Assembly (NCBI RefSeq): GCF_036345155.1
Contig: NZ_CP107772.1
Span: 310,001-374,000, forward strand
Length of the DNA stretch: 64,000 nucleotides
From: Streptomyces sp. NBC_00582
GTDB taxonomy: Bacteria; Actinomycetota; Actinomycetes; Streptomycetales; Streptomycetaceae
Direction: 5' to 3'
A program made the position numbers and the translations under genes. The notes beneath the pieces were generated by a model. The model was not told the origin of the DNA, searched no databases, and saw only the letters and a program-made list of their open reading frames with translations. Shown here piece by piece: positions 1 to 8,179 of this stretch; within the stretch, counting starts at the first letter, position 1; every line of letters starts with the position of its first letter.

Positions 1-849
1 CCGGCCGCGGGGGCCGGCCAGGATGACGAGGAAGACCAGGTGCCCGGCGAGGATCGAGTACTGCGGGTCGATCTGGGCGCCGAGGGTCTGGGCGATGCCG
101 AGGACGACGCCGCCGGCCAGCGTGCCCCACAGGGATCCCAGGCCGCCGATGACGACCGCTTCGAAGGCGAAGATGAGCTGGGTGGGGCCGCTGGAGGCGT
201 CGAAGGTGGAGTGGACGGCCAGGAAGGTGCCGGCCAGGGCGGCGACCGCGACGGCGATCGCGGCGGCTCGGGCGTAGACGGACGCCGCCGGTATGCCCAC
301 GAGCGCGGCGGTGTCGGGGTCCTGGGCGGTGGCGCGCATCTCCCGGCCGAAGCCGGTGCGTTGCAGCAGGAACTGGAGTGCGCCCAGGACCGCGACGGCG
401 ACGGCGAGGATCAGCGCGCCGAGGTAGGGCACGGACAGCTGGTCGGTGATCTTCCAGCTGCCGGTCGACAGTGAGCCCACGGACGGGCCCAGGGAGCGCA
501 CGTCCGGGGAGAAGATCTGCAGCAGGGCGTTCTGCAGGACGATGGCGAGTCCGAAGGTCGTCAGCAGTGGGGTGAGTTCTCCGCCGCGCAGACTGCGGGC
601 CAGGACGGTGCGCTGGAGCGCGTAGCCGAGGGCGAGCATCACCGGGAGGACCGCGAGCAGCGCCAGGAACGGTGACACGTCGGCCCGGTCGGAGACCCAC
701 CAGACCCCGAACGCGCCGAGCACGGCGAGGTCGCCGTGGGCGAGGTTGATGATGCGCATAACGCCGAACAGCAGGGACAGGCCGCAGGCGAAGAGGGCGT
801 ACAGGCCGCCGAGGAAGAGGCCTTGGACGATGGCGTTGATCCAGCTCAT
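1..849 (-). CDS. livH: Branched-chain-type ABC transporter permease (LivH family), 3' end outside window
   Basis: Reading from the ATG at 849, 283 codons stay open to the window edge, so the C-terminus is missing. The protein is strongly hydrophobic and has the LivH hallmarks: an N-terminal GLYALFACGLSLLFG helix, the INLAHGDL stretch and the later FEAVVIGGLGSLWG loop. It would form one half of the membrane channel that imports a branched-chain amino acid or, as often for actinobacterial liv systems next to catabolic genes, an aromatic or short-chain acid. Its start overlaps the stop of the ATPase gene (ATGA), so it belongs to the operon starting at 3719. A partner LivM permease is expected beyond position 1. 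The family call is firm; the substrate is not visible. Confidence 0.93.
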   Translation of the reverse strand, partial: MSWINAIVQGLFLGGLYALFACGLSLLFGVMRIINLAHGDLAVLGAFGVWWVSDRADVSPFLALLAVLPVMLALGYALQRTVLARSLRGGELTPLLTTFGLAIVLQNALLQIFSPDVRSLGPSVGSLSTGSWKITDQLSVPYLGALILAVAVAVLGALQFLLQRTGFGREMRATAQDPDTAALVGIPAASVYARAAAIAVAVAALAGTFLAVHSTFDASSGPTQLIFAFEAVVIGGLGSLWGTLAGGVVLGIAQTLGAQIDPQYSILAGHLVFLVILAGPRGR

Positions 850-1613
850 GTCCGCTCCGGGGTGGGGTGGGCCGCCGGTGTGTCGACGGGGGCGGAGGTC
901 GTGCCGAGGCGGCCGAGGCCGAAGTAGGCGTCGGTGACCTGGTCGCGGGTGATCTCGCCGACGGGGGCGTCGAGGACGACGCGGCCCTCGAGCATGCAGA
1001 CCACACGGTCCGCAACCGACATCGCGCGGCTGAGGTCCTGCTCGACCAGGACGACGGTGGCGCCGTCGGCGATGAGTGCCGTGAGCGACTCGTAGACGGA
1101 GTCGACGGCCACCGGTGCGAGGCCGAGCGAGACCTCGTCGACCAGCAGGAGCCTGGGGTTGGTCATCAGGGCGCGGCCGATGGAGGTGGCCTGCTGCTGG
1201 CCGCCGGACAGGCTGCCCGCCCGCTTGTGGCGGATCGGCCGCAGGAGGGGGAAGGCGTCCAGGACGGTGTCGACGCTCCATGGCCCGGGCCTGGCGCGTC
1301 GGCCGGCCACGAGCAGGTTCTCCTCCACGGTGAGGTCGGGGAAGAGCTTGCGACCTTCGGGGACGAGGACCAGGCCACGCGCCACGCGTCGGTGCGCGGG
1401 CAGGCCGGTGATGTCGTTCCCGTCGAAGACGACGGTTCCCCCGGCGGCCGGGTGGGCCCCGGCCACGGTGCGCAACAAGGTTGACTTTGCCGCCCCGTTG
1501 GCGCCGACGAGAGCGACGGCCTCGCCGTTCGCCACCGTCAGCGACAGGTCCCGTACCGCCGGGAGGAGTCCGTGGCGGGCGTCGAGGCGGGAGATGTGCA
1601 GCAGGTCAGCCAT
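846..1613 (-). CDS. livF: ABC transporter ATP-binding protein (LivF family) with altered Walker A
   Basis: A 255-aa nucleotide-binding subunit of the liv importer. The signature LSGGQQQ, the Walker B LLLVDE and the LivF-type 'VPEGRKLFPDLTVEENL' segment are present. The Walker A reads GANGAAKST: the glycine just before the catalytic lysine is alanine (codons GGG GCG GCA AAG on the minus strand near 1482-1493), a rare change in the P-loop. LivG in the same operon has an intact GPNGAGKTT, so a heterodimer could still hydrolyse ATP at one site. It overlaps livG by 8 bp and livH by 4 bp. The start is the ATG at 1613. Whether the alanine reduces transport is not known. Confidence 0.93.
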   Translation of the reverse strand: MADLLHISRLDARHGLLPAVRDLSLTVANGEAVALVGANGAAKSTLLRTVAGAHPAAGGTVVFDGNDITGLPAHRRVARGLVLVPEGRKLFPDLTVEENLLVAGRRARPGPWSVDTVLDAFPLLRPIRHKRAGSLSGGQQQATSIGRALMTNPRLLLVDEVSLGLAPVAVDSVYESLTALIADGATVVLVEQDLSRAMSVADRVVCMLEGRVVLDAPVGEITRDQVTDAYFGLGRLGTTSAPVDTPAAHPTPERT

Positions 1614-2382
1614 GGCTGCCCCTTCCCAGGTAGGCGTCGACGACATGCGCGTCGCGCAGGACTGCCTGGGGCTCGCCCTCGGCGAGGACCTGTCCGGCGT
1701 CCATGCACACCAGGCGGTCGATGACCTGCACCAGTACGTGGACGATGTGCTCGATCCACACGATGCTGACGCCGAGGGTCCGCAACTGCTTGATGGTGCC
1801 GACAAGTTCGGCGGCCTCGGCGTCGGTGAGGCCGCCGCCGATCTCGTCGAGGAGCAGGACGCGCGGGTCGGTCGCCAGGGAGCGGGCGAGTTCTAGCCGT
1901 TTGCGGTGCAGCAGGCCAAGGCTCTCGGCGCGCCGGTTGGCGAGGTCGATCAGATCGCACAGTTCCAGGACGTCGACGCACCGCTGGTGGGCCGCGCGCC
2001 GCGACAGCCGGGTACCGTACGAGGCGCCGACCAGGACGTTCTCCAGGACGGTCATCCCGCCGAAGGGGCGCGGGATCTGGAATGCCCGGCCGATCCCCTG
2101 ACGGCACCGCAGCTCCGGCCGCATCGACGTCACGTCGTGGCCGTCGAGGTGGATGGTGCCCCGGTCCGGTGTGACCGATCCGGCCAGGGCGTTCAACAGG
2201 GTGGTCTTCCCGGCGCCGTTGGGGCCCACGATGCCGACAGCTTCGCCGGCGCCGACGCGGAAGTCGACGCCGTCCAGGACGCGCAGGTCACCGTAGTTCA
2301 GTGTCAGGCCGGCCCCGACGAGGACGTGCGGGAGGTCCTGCGTCCTCATGGGGTCGGCTGCCGGGGTGCTCACGGCGCTCAT
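1606..2382 (-). CDS. livG: ABC transporter ATP-binding protein (LivG family)
   Basis: A 258-aa ATPase subunit. Walker A is GPNGAGKTT, and the Q-loop region reads RAFQIPRPFGGMTVLENV, typical of LivG. Walker B is RVLLLDE, followed by GGGLTDAE, and the switch histidine lies in VWIEHIVH. The signature motif is SLGLLHRKRLELARSL, a diverged LSGGQ, which is common in LivG-type subunits. The start is taken as the ATG at 2382 because it overlaps the binding-protein stop (ATGA); an ATG at 2349 is a shorter alternative. It works with LivF on the cytoplasmic face of the LivH/LivM channel. Confidence 0.93.
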   Translation of the reverse strand: MSAVSTPAADPMRTQDLPHVLVGAGLTLNYGDLRVLDGVDFRVGAGEAVGIVGPNGAGKTTLLNALAGSVTPDRGTIHLDGHDVTSMRPELRCRQGIGRAFQIPRPFGGMTVLENVLVGASYGTRLSRRAAHQRCVDVLELCDLIDLANRRAESLGLLHRKRLELARSLATDPRVLLLDEIGGGLTDAEAAELVGTIKQLRTLGVSIVWIEHIVHVLVQVIDRLVCMDAGQVLAEGEPQAVLRDAHVVDAYLGRGSHG

Positions 2383-3719
2383 GAGGTGTAGGGGCGTAGT
2401 CGCGCGGCGACGGGGACGTTGGGGTCGCTGGAGTTCTCGCACAGGACGAAGTCCAGCTTGTAGGGACTGCCCGGGGCCGCCTGCACCCACTGGCCGCCGA
2501 GGATGGGGGTGGCGACGACGTTGGCGTTGGGTCCCTTGCCCCACTGGAGCCTGCCGACCGGGGTCTGCACGTCGAGACCGGCGATCGCCTTGGCGACGGC
2601 CTTCTTGTCCTGGGGGTCGGTGGCGGCCTGGAGGGCGGCCGCGCCGGCGTCGAACAGGGCGAGGCTGGCACCGAGTTGCTGGGTCCACTGCTTGCCGGAC
2701 GACTTCTGGTAGCCGTCGGCGAGGTCCTTGGACGAGATCTTGGTGAGGGAGGAACTGTAGGGGAAGGTCGGGGTCCAGTAGGCGCCGCCCGCGATGCCTA
2801 TGCCTATGGAACCCAGCGCCTCGACCTGGGAGGGGAACAGGCCCGTCTTGGCGACCTGCACGATCTTGGGCTTGTAGCCCTGTTGCGCCGCTTGCCGCCA
2901 GAAGGTGGCGAAGTCGGAGGGGATGGGGAAGGTGTTGAAGATCTCGCAGTTCTGGGCCTTGAACCTGGCGATCTGCGACGAGTAGTCGTTGGTGCCGTCG
3001 GTGTAGGCGCCGGGGTCGACGATGTCGTAGCCGTCCTTCTTCAGCAGCGGCCCGAGTGCCTGCCGGATGGCGTTGCCGTCGGAGTCGTTGGGCCACATGA
3101 CGCCGGTCTTCTTGTTCGTCTTCACCTGCGGCCACAGATGCGTGTACGCCTGGTGAAACTGCTCGACGCCGAAGCAGAAGTGGTAGGTGTACTGGAAGGC
3201 CTGCTTCTGGTCCGGCTTGCCTCCGCGGCCGAAGTACCAGGCCTCCCAGGGGACGACGGTGGAAATGCACGGGACGCCAGCGGCCTCGCACGCGTCGGAG
3301 ACCGGGTTGACTGTCTCCGGTGTCGACGTGGTGAGCATCAGGTCGATGCCCTCGGCGTTGATCAGGTCGTTGGCCACCTGGGATCCCCGCTGGGGGTTGG
3401 ACTGGCCGTCCTTGTCGATGATCTTGACCTGGTACTTCTTGCCGCCAATAGTCAGGCCGTCGGCGAATGCCTTGCGGGCCAGGCTGAGCACGTACGCGTC
3501 CGGCTCGCCGAACCCGGCCGCGGCGCCGGTGCGCGGGCTGACGAACCCGATCTTCAGCGTGGCCGATCCGCTGCCGCCGCCGCTGCCGCCGCTGCCGACC
3601 TTGCAGGCGGCGAGCAGCGGACTTGCCAGGGCAAGTCCGGACATACCGAGTCCCGCCGTACGCAGAATCTGACGTCTGCTGGGTTCGGGAGACGGTTCGG
3701 ACATAGGAGACTTAGGCAT
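2379..3719 (-). CDS. Tat-exported substrate-binding lipoprotein of the liv-type importer
   Basis: A 446-aa periplasmic-binding protein of the Leu/Ile/Val-binding (type I fold) family, first gene of the operon. The N-terminus carries a twin-arginine signal (SRRQILR) followed by a lipobox (LLAAC), so it should be Tat-exported and lipid-anchored outside the membrane. The mature part starts with a Gly/Ser linker and then KIGFVSPRTGAAAGFGE, the usual start of the ligand-binding lobe. The ligand cannot be read from sequence. The adjacent dehydrogenase pair and the IclR regulator suggest an aromatic or alcohol-derived carbon source rather than leucine; this is inference. Confidence 0.92.
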   Translation of the reverse strand: MPKSPMSEPSPEPSRRQILRTAGLGMSGLALASPLLAACKVGSGGSGGGSGSATLKIGFVSPRTGAAAGFGEPDAYVLSLARKAFADGLTIGGKKYQVKIIDKDGQSNPQRGSQVANDLINAEGIDLMLTTSTPETVNPVSDACEAAGVPCISTVVPWEAWYFGRGGKPDQKQAFQYTYHFCFGVEQFHQAYTHLWPQVKTNKKTGVMWPNDSDGNAIRQALGPLLKKDGYDIVDPGAYTDGTNDYSSQIARFKAQNCEIFNTFPIPSDFATFWRQAAQQGYKPKIVQVAKTGLFPSQVEALGSIGIGIAGGAYWTPTFPYSSSLTKISSKDLADGYQKSSGKQWTQQLGASLALFDAGAAALQAATDPQDKKAVAKAIAGLDVQTPVGRLQWGKGPNANVVATPILGGQWVQAAPGSPYKLDFVLCENSSDPNVPVAARLRPYTS

Positions 3720-3786
3720 GTTCGCCCTCCTGGTGAACCAAAGGTGGGGGGAACGTAGGAGTGGCTGTCACGAAAGTCAACGCGGC

Positions 3787-3803
3787 GTTCTAGTAGATGA
3801 AAC
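3787..3803. promoter_or_regulatory. Candidate IclR operator between livJ and iclR
   Basis: The 17-mer GTTCTAGTAGATGAAAC lies in the 104-bp divergent promoter region. It shares the pattern GTTnnAnnAnnTGAAAC with the 17-mer at 4732-4748 ahead of the alcohol dehydrogenase. IclR-type regulators typically bind such short AT-rich dyads. Its position suggests joint control of the importer and autoregulation of the regulator. Confidence 0.5.
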
Positions 3804-3823
3804 ATTCGGCGCTACCATGCGGC

Positions 3824-4708
3824 ATGACCTCACGGACGCCGTCGTCGGGATCCGACGAGCCCCCACCCCCTCTCGAAGCCGACGCCGCCGAGGACGCCGC
3901 GACGCCCCCGAAGGCGGCGGCCGCGGGGTTCTCCCAGTCCCTGGAGCGCGGACTGCTGATCCTCTCGTCGTTCAGCGAGACCCGGCCCGTGCTGGGCATT
4001 TCCGACCTGGGGCGCACGGTCGGCCTCAACCGCAGCACCACCTACCGGTACGTGGCGACCCTCGCCAAACTCGGCTACCTGCAACAGGATCCGGACTCCC
4101 GGAAGTACTCCCTCGGCCCCCGGGTCGTCGACCTCGGTTTCGCGGCGATCAACTCCATGGAGATCACCCGCGTCGCCGGGCCGTTCCTGCAGGCCCTGTC
4201 GGACGAAACCGGCTACACCGTGAGCATGGCCGTGCTCGACGGCCCGGACATCGTCTACGTCGACCGGCGGCGCAGCGGTCGCGCGGGCACCTACGCCATG
4301 GGCCTCCACCTGCACGTCGGCTCCCGTCTTCCGGCCTACTGCACGTCGATGGGCAAGGTCCTGCTCGCATACCAGGAGCCGGCCGTGCTGCGTGACCTGG
4401 TCGATCGCACGGACCTCGCCCGGCGGGGGCCGAAGACGATCACCGCACGGGAGCAGCTCATGGTGGCGCTGGCCCGGGTCCGGCGTACCGGGTTCGCGCT
4501 CAACGACGAGGAACTCGCGCCCGGGCTGCGGTCGCTGGCCGCGCCGGTGAGGGATCGGTCCGGCGCTGTGGTGGCCGCGGTCAACGTCGCGGTGCACCTC
4601 ACGGTGTGGAATGCGTCGGTGGAATCCGTCATGTCGCGCCTCGAAGCCCCCTTGCGACGCGCCACCACCGAAATCTCCACCCGGCTCGGTCATCGGCCGC
4701 AGGCTTGA
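3824..4708 (+). CDS. IclR-family transcriptional regulator
   Basis: A 294-aa IclR-type regulator. After a Pro/Ala-rich tail of about 45 residues comes the winged-helix domain (SLERGLLILSSFSE through LAKLGYLQQDPDSRKYSLG). The effector-binding domain follows, with TSMGKVLLAY, a typical IclR signature. It is divergent from the liv operon and immediately upstream of the ADH/ALDH pair, so it most likely controls both in response to the imported substrate or a product. The start was chosen at ATG 3824, because an upstream in-frame ATG at 3797 would run through the candidate operator zone. Activator or repressor mode cannot be told. Confidence 0.92.
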   Translation: MTSRTPSSGSDEPPPPLEADAAEDAATPPKAAAAGFSQSLERGLLILSSFSETRPVLGISDLGRTVGLNRSTTYRYVATLAKLGYLQQDPDSRKYSLGPRVVDLGFAAINSMEITRVAGPFLQALSDETGYTVSMAVLDGPDIVYVDRRRSGRAGTYAMGLHLHVGSRLPAYCTSMGKVLLAYQEPAVLRDLVDRTDLARRGPKTITAREQLMVALARVRRTGFALNDEELAPGLRSLAAPVRDRSGAVVAAVNVAVHLTVWNASVESVMSRLEAPLRRATTEISTRLGHRPQA

Positions 4709-4731
4709 TGCACAGCCGCCTCACCGGTGTT

Positions 4732-4769
4732 GTTTGAATAATTGAAACGCTAGTCTTTATAAACGAAAC
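4732..4769. promoter_or_regulatory. Candidate IclR operator(s) upstream of the alcohol dehydrogenase
   Basis: The near-perfect palindrome GTTTGAATAATTGAAAC (4732-4748) is followed four bases later by a weaker copy, GTCTTTATAAACGAAAC (4753-4769). Both end in GAAAC, and the first shares GTTnnAnnAnnTGAAAC with the site at 3787-3803. The region is strikingly AT-rich for this genome and lies 120-160 bp before the ADH start, consistent with operator and promoter overlap. Confidence 0.55.
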
Positions 4770-4889
4770 AACGCGGACTCATTTCATTGACACCGGCTCC
4801 GGACCGGGCGCAGACTCACGCCGCCACAGTTCTGTGGACGTAACTTCACCAGCGCGAACAGAGCTGTTCTCTGTGTCCGGGAGGCCGCC

Positions 4890-5996
4890 GTGCGTATACA
4901 AGCCGCCGTGTTCGAGAAGCAGGACGGTCCGTTCCAGCTCCAGGACGTCGAGCTGGACGACCCGGAAGCGGGCGAGGTCGTCGTGCGGATCGCGGCCACC
5001 GGCATCTGCCACACCGACGGCCTGGCACGTCACGGTGACCTTCCCTTCCCCACCCCGGGGGTGCTCGGCCACGAAGGCGCCGGTGTCGTGACGGCAGTGG
5101 GTCCAGGTGTCACGTCGGTGCGGGAGGGCGACCACGTCGTCATCGGCTGGCCCTGGTGCGGCGAGTGCCGCAACTGCCTGGCGGGCGAGCCCCGTTACTG
5201 CGCCCGGCTCGGCGAACTCCTCGTCAGCGGAGTCCGGCCGGGGACCGGGGCCTCGGCCCTGCGCCGCCCGGACGGGGGCGCCCTTCACGGACACTTCTTC
5301 GGCCAGTCGTCGTTCGCCACGCACTCCCTGACTCGGGCCAACAGCCTGGTGAAGGTCCCACACGACGTTCCGCTCGACCTGCTCGGACCCCTGGCCTGCG
5401 GGCTGTCCACCGGCGCGGGCGCCGTGCTGAACACGCTGCGCCCGCAGACCGGCTCCAGCCTCGTGATCTACGGCACCGGCTCGGTGGGGCTCGCCGCCGT
5501 CATGGCGGCCCGCAACAGCGGCGCGACCACGATCATCGCGGTCGACCGGCACGCCTCCCGGCTGGAGCTGGCGGCGGAACTCGGCGCCACCCACACCGTG
5601 AACGCCGCCGACACGGACCCCGTCGCCGCCGTTCACGACATCTGCGGCGGGCCCGCCGACAACGCCCTGGAGTGCACCGGCATCATCTCCGTCGTCCGCC
5701 AGGCCGCCGACTCGGTCGGCATGCTCGGCACCTGCGCGCTCATCGGCGGCGCTCCGGCGGGAGCCGAGTTCACCCTCGACCACCTCACCACCCTGTGGGG
5801 CAAGCGGATCGTCGGCGTCCTCGGCGGCGGCGGCCGCAGTACCCAACTCATCGGCGCGCTCATCGAGTTGTACCGCCAGGGCCGCTTCCCCATGGAACGC
5901 CTCGTCTCCTGGTTCGCCTTCGACCAGATCGAGCAGGCGCTTCAGGCGTCGTACGCCGGCGACGTCATCAAGCCGATCGTCCGCATGCCCGCCTGA
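4890..5996 (+). CDS. Zinc-dependent alcohol dehydrogenase, aryl-alcohol type
   Basis: A 368-aa medium-chain dehydrogenase/reductase. The catalytic zinc site is seen in GICHTD and GHEGAG, the structural zinc site in CGECRNC plus a fourth Cys (RYCARL), and the NAD-binding Rossmann loop in YGTGSVG. The length and the 'FFGQSSFATHS' segment match the class III/benzyl-alcohol dehydrogenase group (XylB- or AreB-like). It would oxidise an alcohol to an aldehyde with NAD+. The aldehyde dehydrogenase follows 55 bp later and completes conversion to the acid. The start is GTG 4890. The exact substrate is inferred only from family and neighbours. Confidence 0.88.
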   Translation: MRIQAAVFEKQDGPFQLQDVELDDPEAGEVVVRIAATGICHTDGLARHGDLPFPTPGVLGHEGAGVVTAVGPGVTSVREGDHVVIGWPWCGECRNCLAGEPRYCARLGELLVSGVRPGTGASALRRPDGGALHGHFFGQSSFATHSLTRANSLVKVPHDVPLDLLGPLACGLSTGAGAVLNTLRPQTGSSLVIYGTGSVGLAAVMAARNSGATTIIAVDRHASRLELAAELGATHTVNAADTDPVAAVHDICGGPADNALECTGIISVVRQAADSVGMLGTCALIGGAPAGAEFTLDHLTTLWGKRIVGVLGGGGRSTQLIGALIELYRQGRFPMERLVSWFAFDQIEQALQASYAGDVIKPIVRMPA

Positions 5997-6051
5997 GACC
6001 GCACGCCCCGTGGCGCTGCCGCGACTGCCCCGTACCGAAAGAAGCCCCTTC

Positions 6052-7512
6052 ATGTCTCTGACCCGTGAACTTTTCATCGGCGGCAAGGACGTACCCGCCC
6101 TCTCCGGCCGCACCGCCGAGGACATCAGCCCCTACACCGGCGAGGTCTACGCGACCGTCGCCGCAGCCGGGCCGGAGGATGTGACCCGGGCCGTGGACGC
6201 CGCCGACGCGGCGTTCGCCGAATGGGCCGCGCTCGCGCCCTTCGCCCGCCGCGCGATCTTCCTCAAGGCGGCGGATCTGCTGGACGCCCGCGCCGAGCAG
6301 GTGGCCGAGATCATGGCCCACGAGGCCGGCGGCACCCGCCCCTGGGCATTCTTCAACGTGGCGCTGGCGGCGAACATCCTGCGGGAGGCGGCCGCCGCGA
6401 TCACCGCTCCGCGCGGTGAGGTACTCAGCGCGCAGGAGGAAGGCGCGCTGGGCCTGGCCGTGCGGGAACCGCTGGGCGTGGTCGCGGCGTTCGCGCCGTG
6501 GAACGCTCCGGTCATTCTCGGTGTCCGGGCCGTGGCGGCGCCGCTTGCTGTCGGCAACACGGTCGTCGTCAAGCCCAGCGAGGACGCGCCCATCGCCTGC
6601 GGACTGCTCGTCGCGGACGTGCTGCGCGAGGCGGGACTGCCCGACGGTGTGCTCAACGTGGTCACCAACGCCCGCGAGGACGCGGCGGAGATCGCCGAGG
6701 TGCTGATCGCCGATCCCCGGGTGCGTGCCGTGAACTTCACGGGCTCCACCGGGGTCGGCCGGATCATTGGCACCCACGCGGCGAACCACCTCAAGCCGGC
6801 CGTGCTCGAACTGGGCGGCAAGAACGCGGTGATCGTCCTGGACGACGCGGACGTGGACTACGCCGTCGACGCCGTCACCTTCAGCGTGTTCATGAACTCC
6901 GGGCAGATCTGCATGTCCGGCGACCGCATCCTCGTACACGAGTCGCTGGCCGAGGAGTTCACCCGGAAGTTCACCGCCAAGGTCGCCTCCCTCCAGGCCG
7001 GGGACCCCGCCCATCCGCACACCGTGGTGGGCCCGCTGGTCACCGCCTCCGCCGCACAGCGCGTCGCCGCATTGGTGCAGGACGCGGTCGCCAAGGGCGC
7101 CACCGTGCTCACGGGCGGCGGGCGGCCGGAGGGCGCGGTGCACGCGGCGACCGTGCTCACCGGCGTTCCCAAGGAGGCGGACCTGTACTACGCGGAGGCC
7201 TTCGGGCCGGTCTGCGTCGTCGAGACGTTCGGCGACGACGACACCGCCGTGGCCGTCGCCAACGACACCGACCATGGTCTGACCTGCGGAATCATCACCG
7301 AGAACGCCACCCACGGGCTGAGCGTCGCCCGTCGGGTCCGGACGGGCATCGTGCACATCAACGACCAGTCCGTGGCCGACGAGCCCCACGCGCCCTTCGG
7401 CGGCGTGAAGGCCTCCGGCTATGGCCGGTTCGGTGGACGGTGGGGTATCGAGGCGTTCTCCAGCACCCGCTGGGTGACGATCGCGACCCAGCAGGCCCAC
7501 TACCCCTTCTGA
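6052..7512 (+). CDS. NAD(P)-dependent aldehyde dehydrogenase (vanillin/salicylaldehyde type)
   Basis: A 486-aa ALDH superfamily enzyme. The cofactor region FAPWNAP, the general base in LELGGKNAV and the catalytic cysteine in NSGQICMSG are all visible. The order fits the benzaldehyde/vanillin/salicylaldehyde dehydrogenase branch. The start is ATG 6052, preceded by GAAAGAAG. It forms a two-step alcohol-to-acid oxidation unit with the upstream dehydrogenase. A strong hairpin follows at 7537-7571. Substrate specificity is inference. Confidence 0.9.
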   Translation: MSLTRELFIGGKDVPALSGRTAEDISPYTGEVYATVAAAGPEDVTRAVDAADAAFAEWAALAPFARRAIFLKAADLLDARAEQVAEIMAHEAGGTRPWAFFNVALAANILREAAAAITAPRGEVLSAQEEGALGLAVREPLGVVAAFAPWNAPVILGVRAVAAPLAVGNTVVVKPSEDAPIACGLLVADVLREAGLPDGVLNVVTNAREDAAEIAEVLIADPRVRAVNFTGSTGVGRIIGTHAANHLKPAVLELGGKNAVIVLDDADVDYAVDAVTFSVFMNSGQICMSGDRILVHESLAEEFTRKFTAKVASLQAGDPAHPHTVVGPLVTASAAQRVAALVQDAVAKGATVLTGGGRPEGAVHAATVLTGVPKEADLYYAEAFGPVCVVETFGDDDTAVAVANDTDHGLTCGIITENATHGLSVARRVRTGIVHINDQSVADEPHAPFGGVKASGYGRFGGRWGIEAFSSTRWVTIATQQAHYPF

Positions 7513-7536
7513 TCCGTCCGCCCAGGCACCGCGCAG

Positions 7537-7571
7537 AACGCCCGCACCTTCCCCATGGAGGTGCGGGCGTT
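7537..7571. terminator. Bidirectional terminator hairpin
   Basis: A perfect 13-bp inverted repeat, AACGCCCGCACCT (7537-7549) pairing with 7559-7571 around a 9-nt loop. It lies between the converging aldehyde dehydrogenase and SnoaL-like genes, as expected for a shared terminator. Confidence 0.85.
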
Positions 7572-7588
7572 GCGACGGTCCTGGCGGG

Positions 7589-8044
7589 TCAGACCTGCGG
7601 GTTGCCGTTGGCGCTCTTGTCCGCGACCGCCTGGAGGGCGTCCCAGTGCCCGATGACCCTGCCGTTCCGGTCGAAGCGGAAGGTGTCCACCTCGACCGTG
7701 CCGCGGTCCTCGGCCGACGTCTTCGCCAAGCCCTGCACGACCACGAGGTCGCCCTGGGTGACAGTCCGCTTGAAAGCCAGTGAGGCGTCCGGGAACTGCT
7801 GGAGGTAGCCCGTGACACCGGCGACGAAGGCGTCGCGGCCGTTGCCGAAGTTCGGGTTGTGCTGGATGTAGGTGTCGGCGCTGATGTACTTCTCAGCGGC
7901 CTTGCCCGGCCGGTGCTGGTTGAAGGCCTGGTCCAGCAGGGCCACAGCGGCCTCCTGGTTGCGCAGTTCCTGGGCGGACAGCCGGCTCGTCGAACGCGTC
8001 GGCATCTCGTGCTCGGGCGTGGCCAACGCGGAGGGAACGATCAC
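7589..8044 (-). CDS. SnoaL/NTF2-like protein, probably secreted in its ancestral form
   Basis: A 151-aa product read from GTG 8044. The core (IQHNPNF, TQGDLVVVQG, DTFRFDRNGRVIGHWD) is the SnoaL-like fold seen in small ligand-binding or isomerase proteins; no specific reaction can be assigned. In the same frame upstream of the GTG, codons encode RSVRISLSAAAVALAAG and then SALA-TPEH, which looks like a Sec signal peptide and cleavage site, but no ATG or GTG opens that part. The nearest ATG (8102-8104 on the minus strand) is one frame off, so a one-base loss near the start, or a sequencing error, may have separated start and signal. A related two-domain protein lies at 12068. Confidence 0.75.
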   Translation of the reverse strand: MIVPSALATPEHEMPTRSTSRLSAQELRNQEAAVALLDQAFNQHRPGKAAEKYISADTYIQHNPNFGNGRDAFVAGVTGYLQQFPDASLAFKRTVTQGDLVVVQGLAKTSAEDRGTVEVDTFRFDRNGRVIGHWDALQAVADKSANGNPQV

Positions 8045-8179
8045 CGTGCCCGCCGCGAGTGCGACGGCAGCTGCGGACAGAGAGATGCGAACTGAGCGGT
8101 CATTGGGGATCGCTATACGACTCGTTCGTCGTGAGGCTCGCTTGGGTGATGCGCAAGGGTCGTTCCTGCGCGGTGCCCT

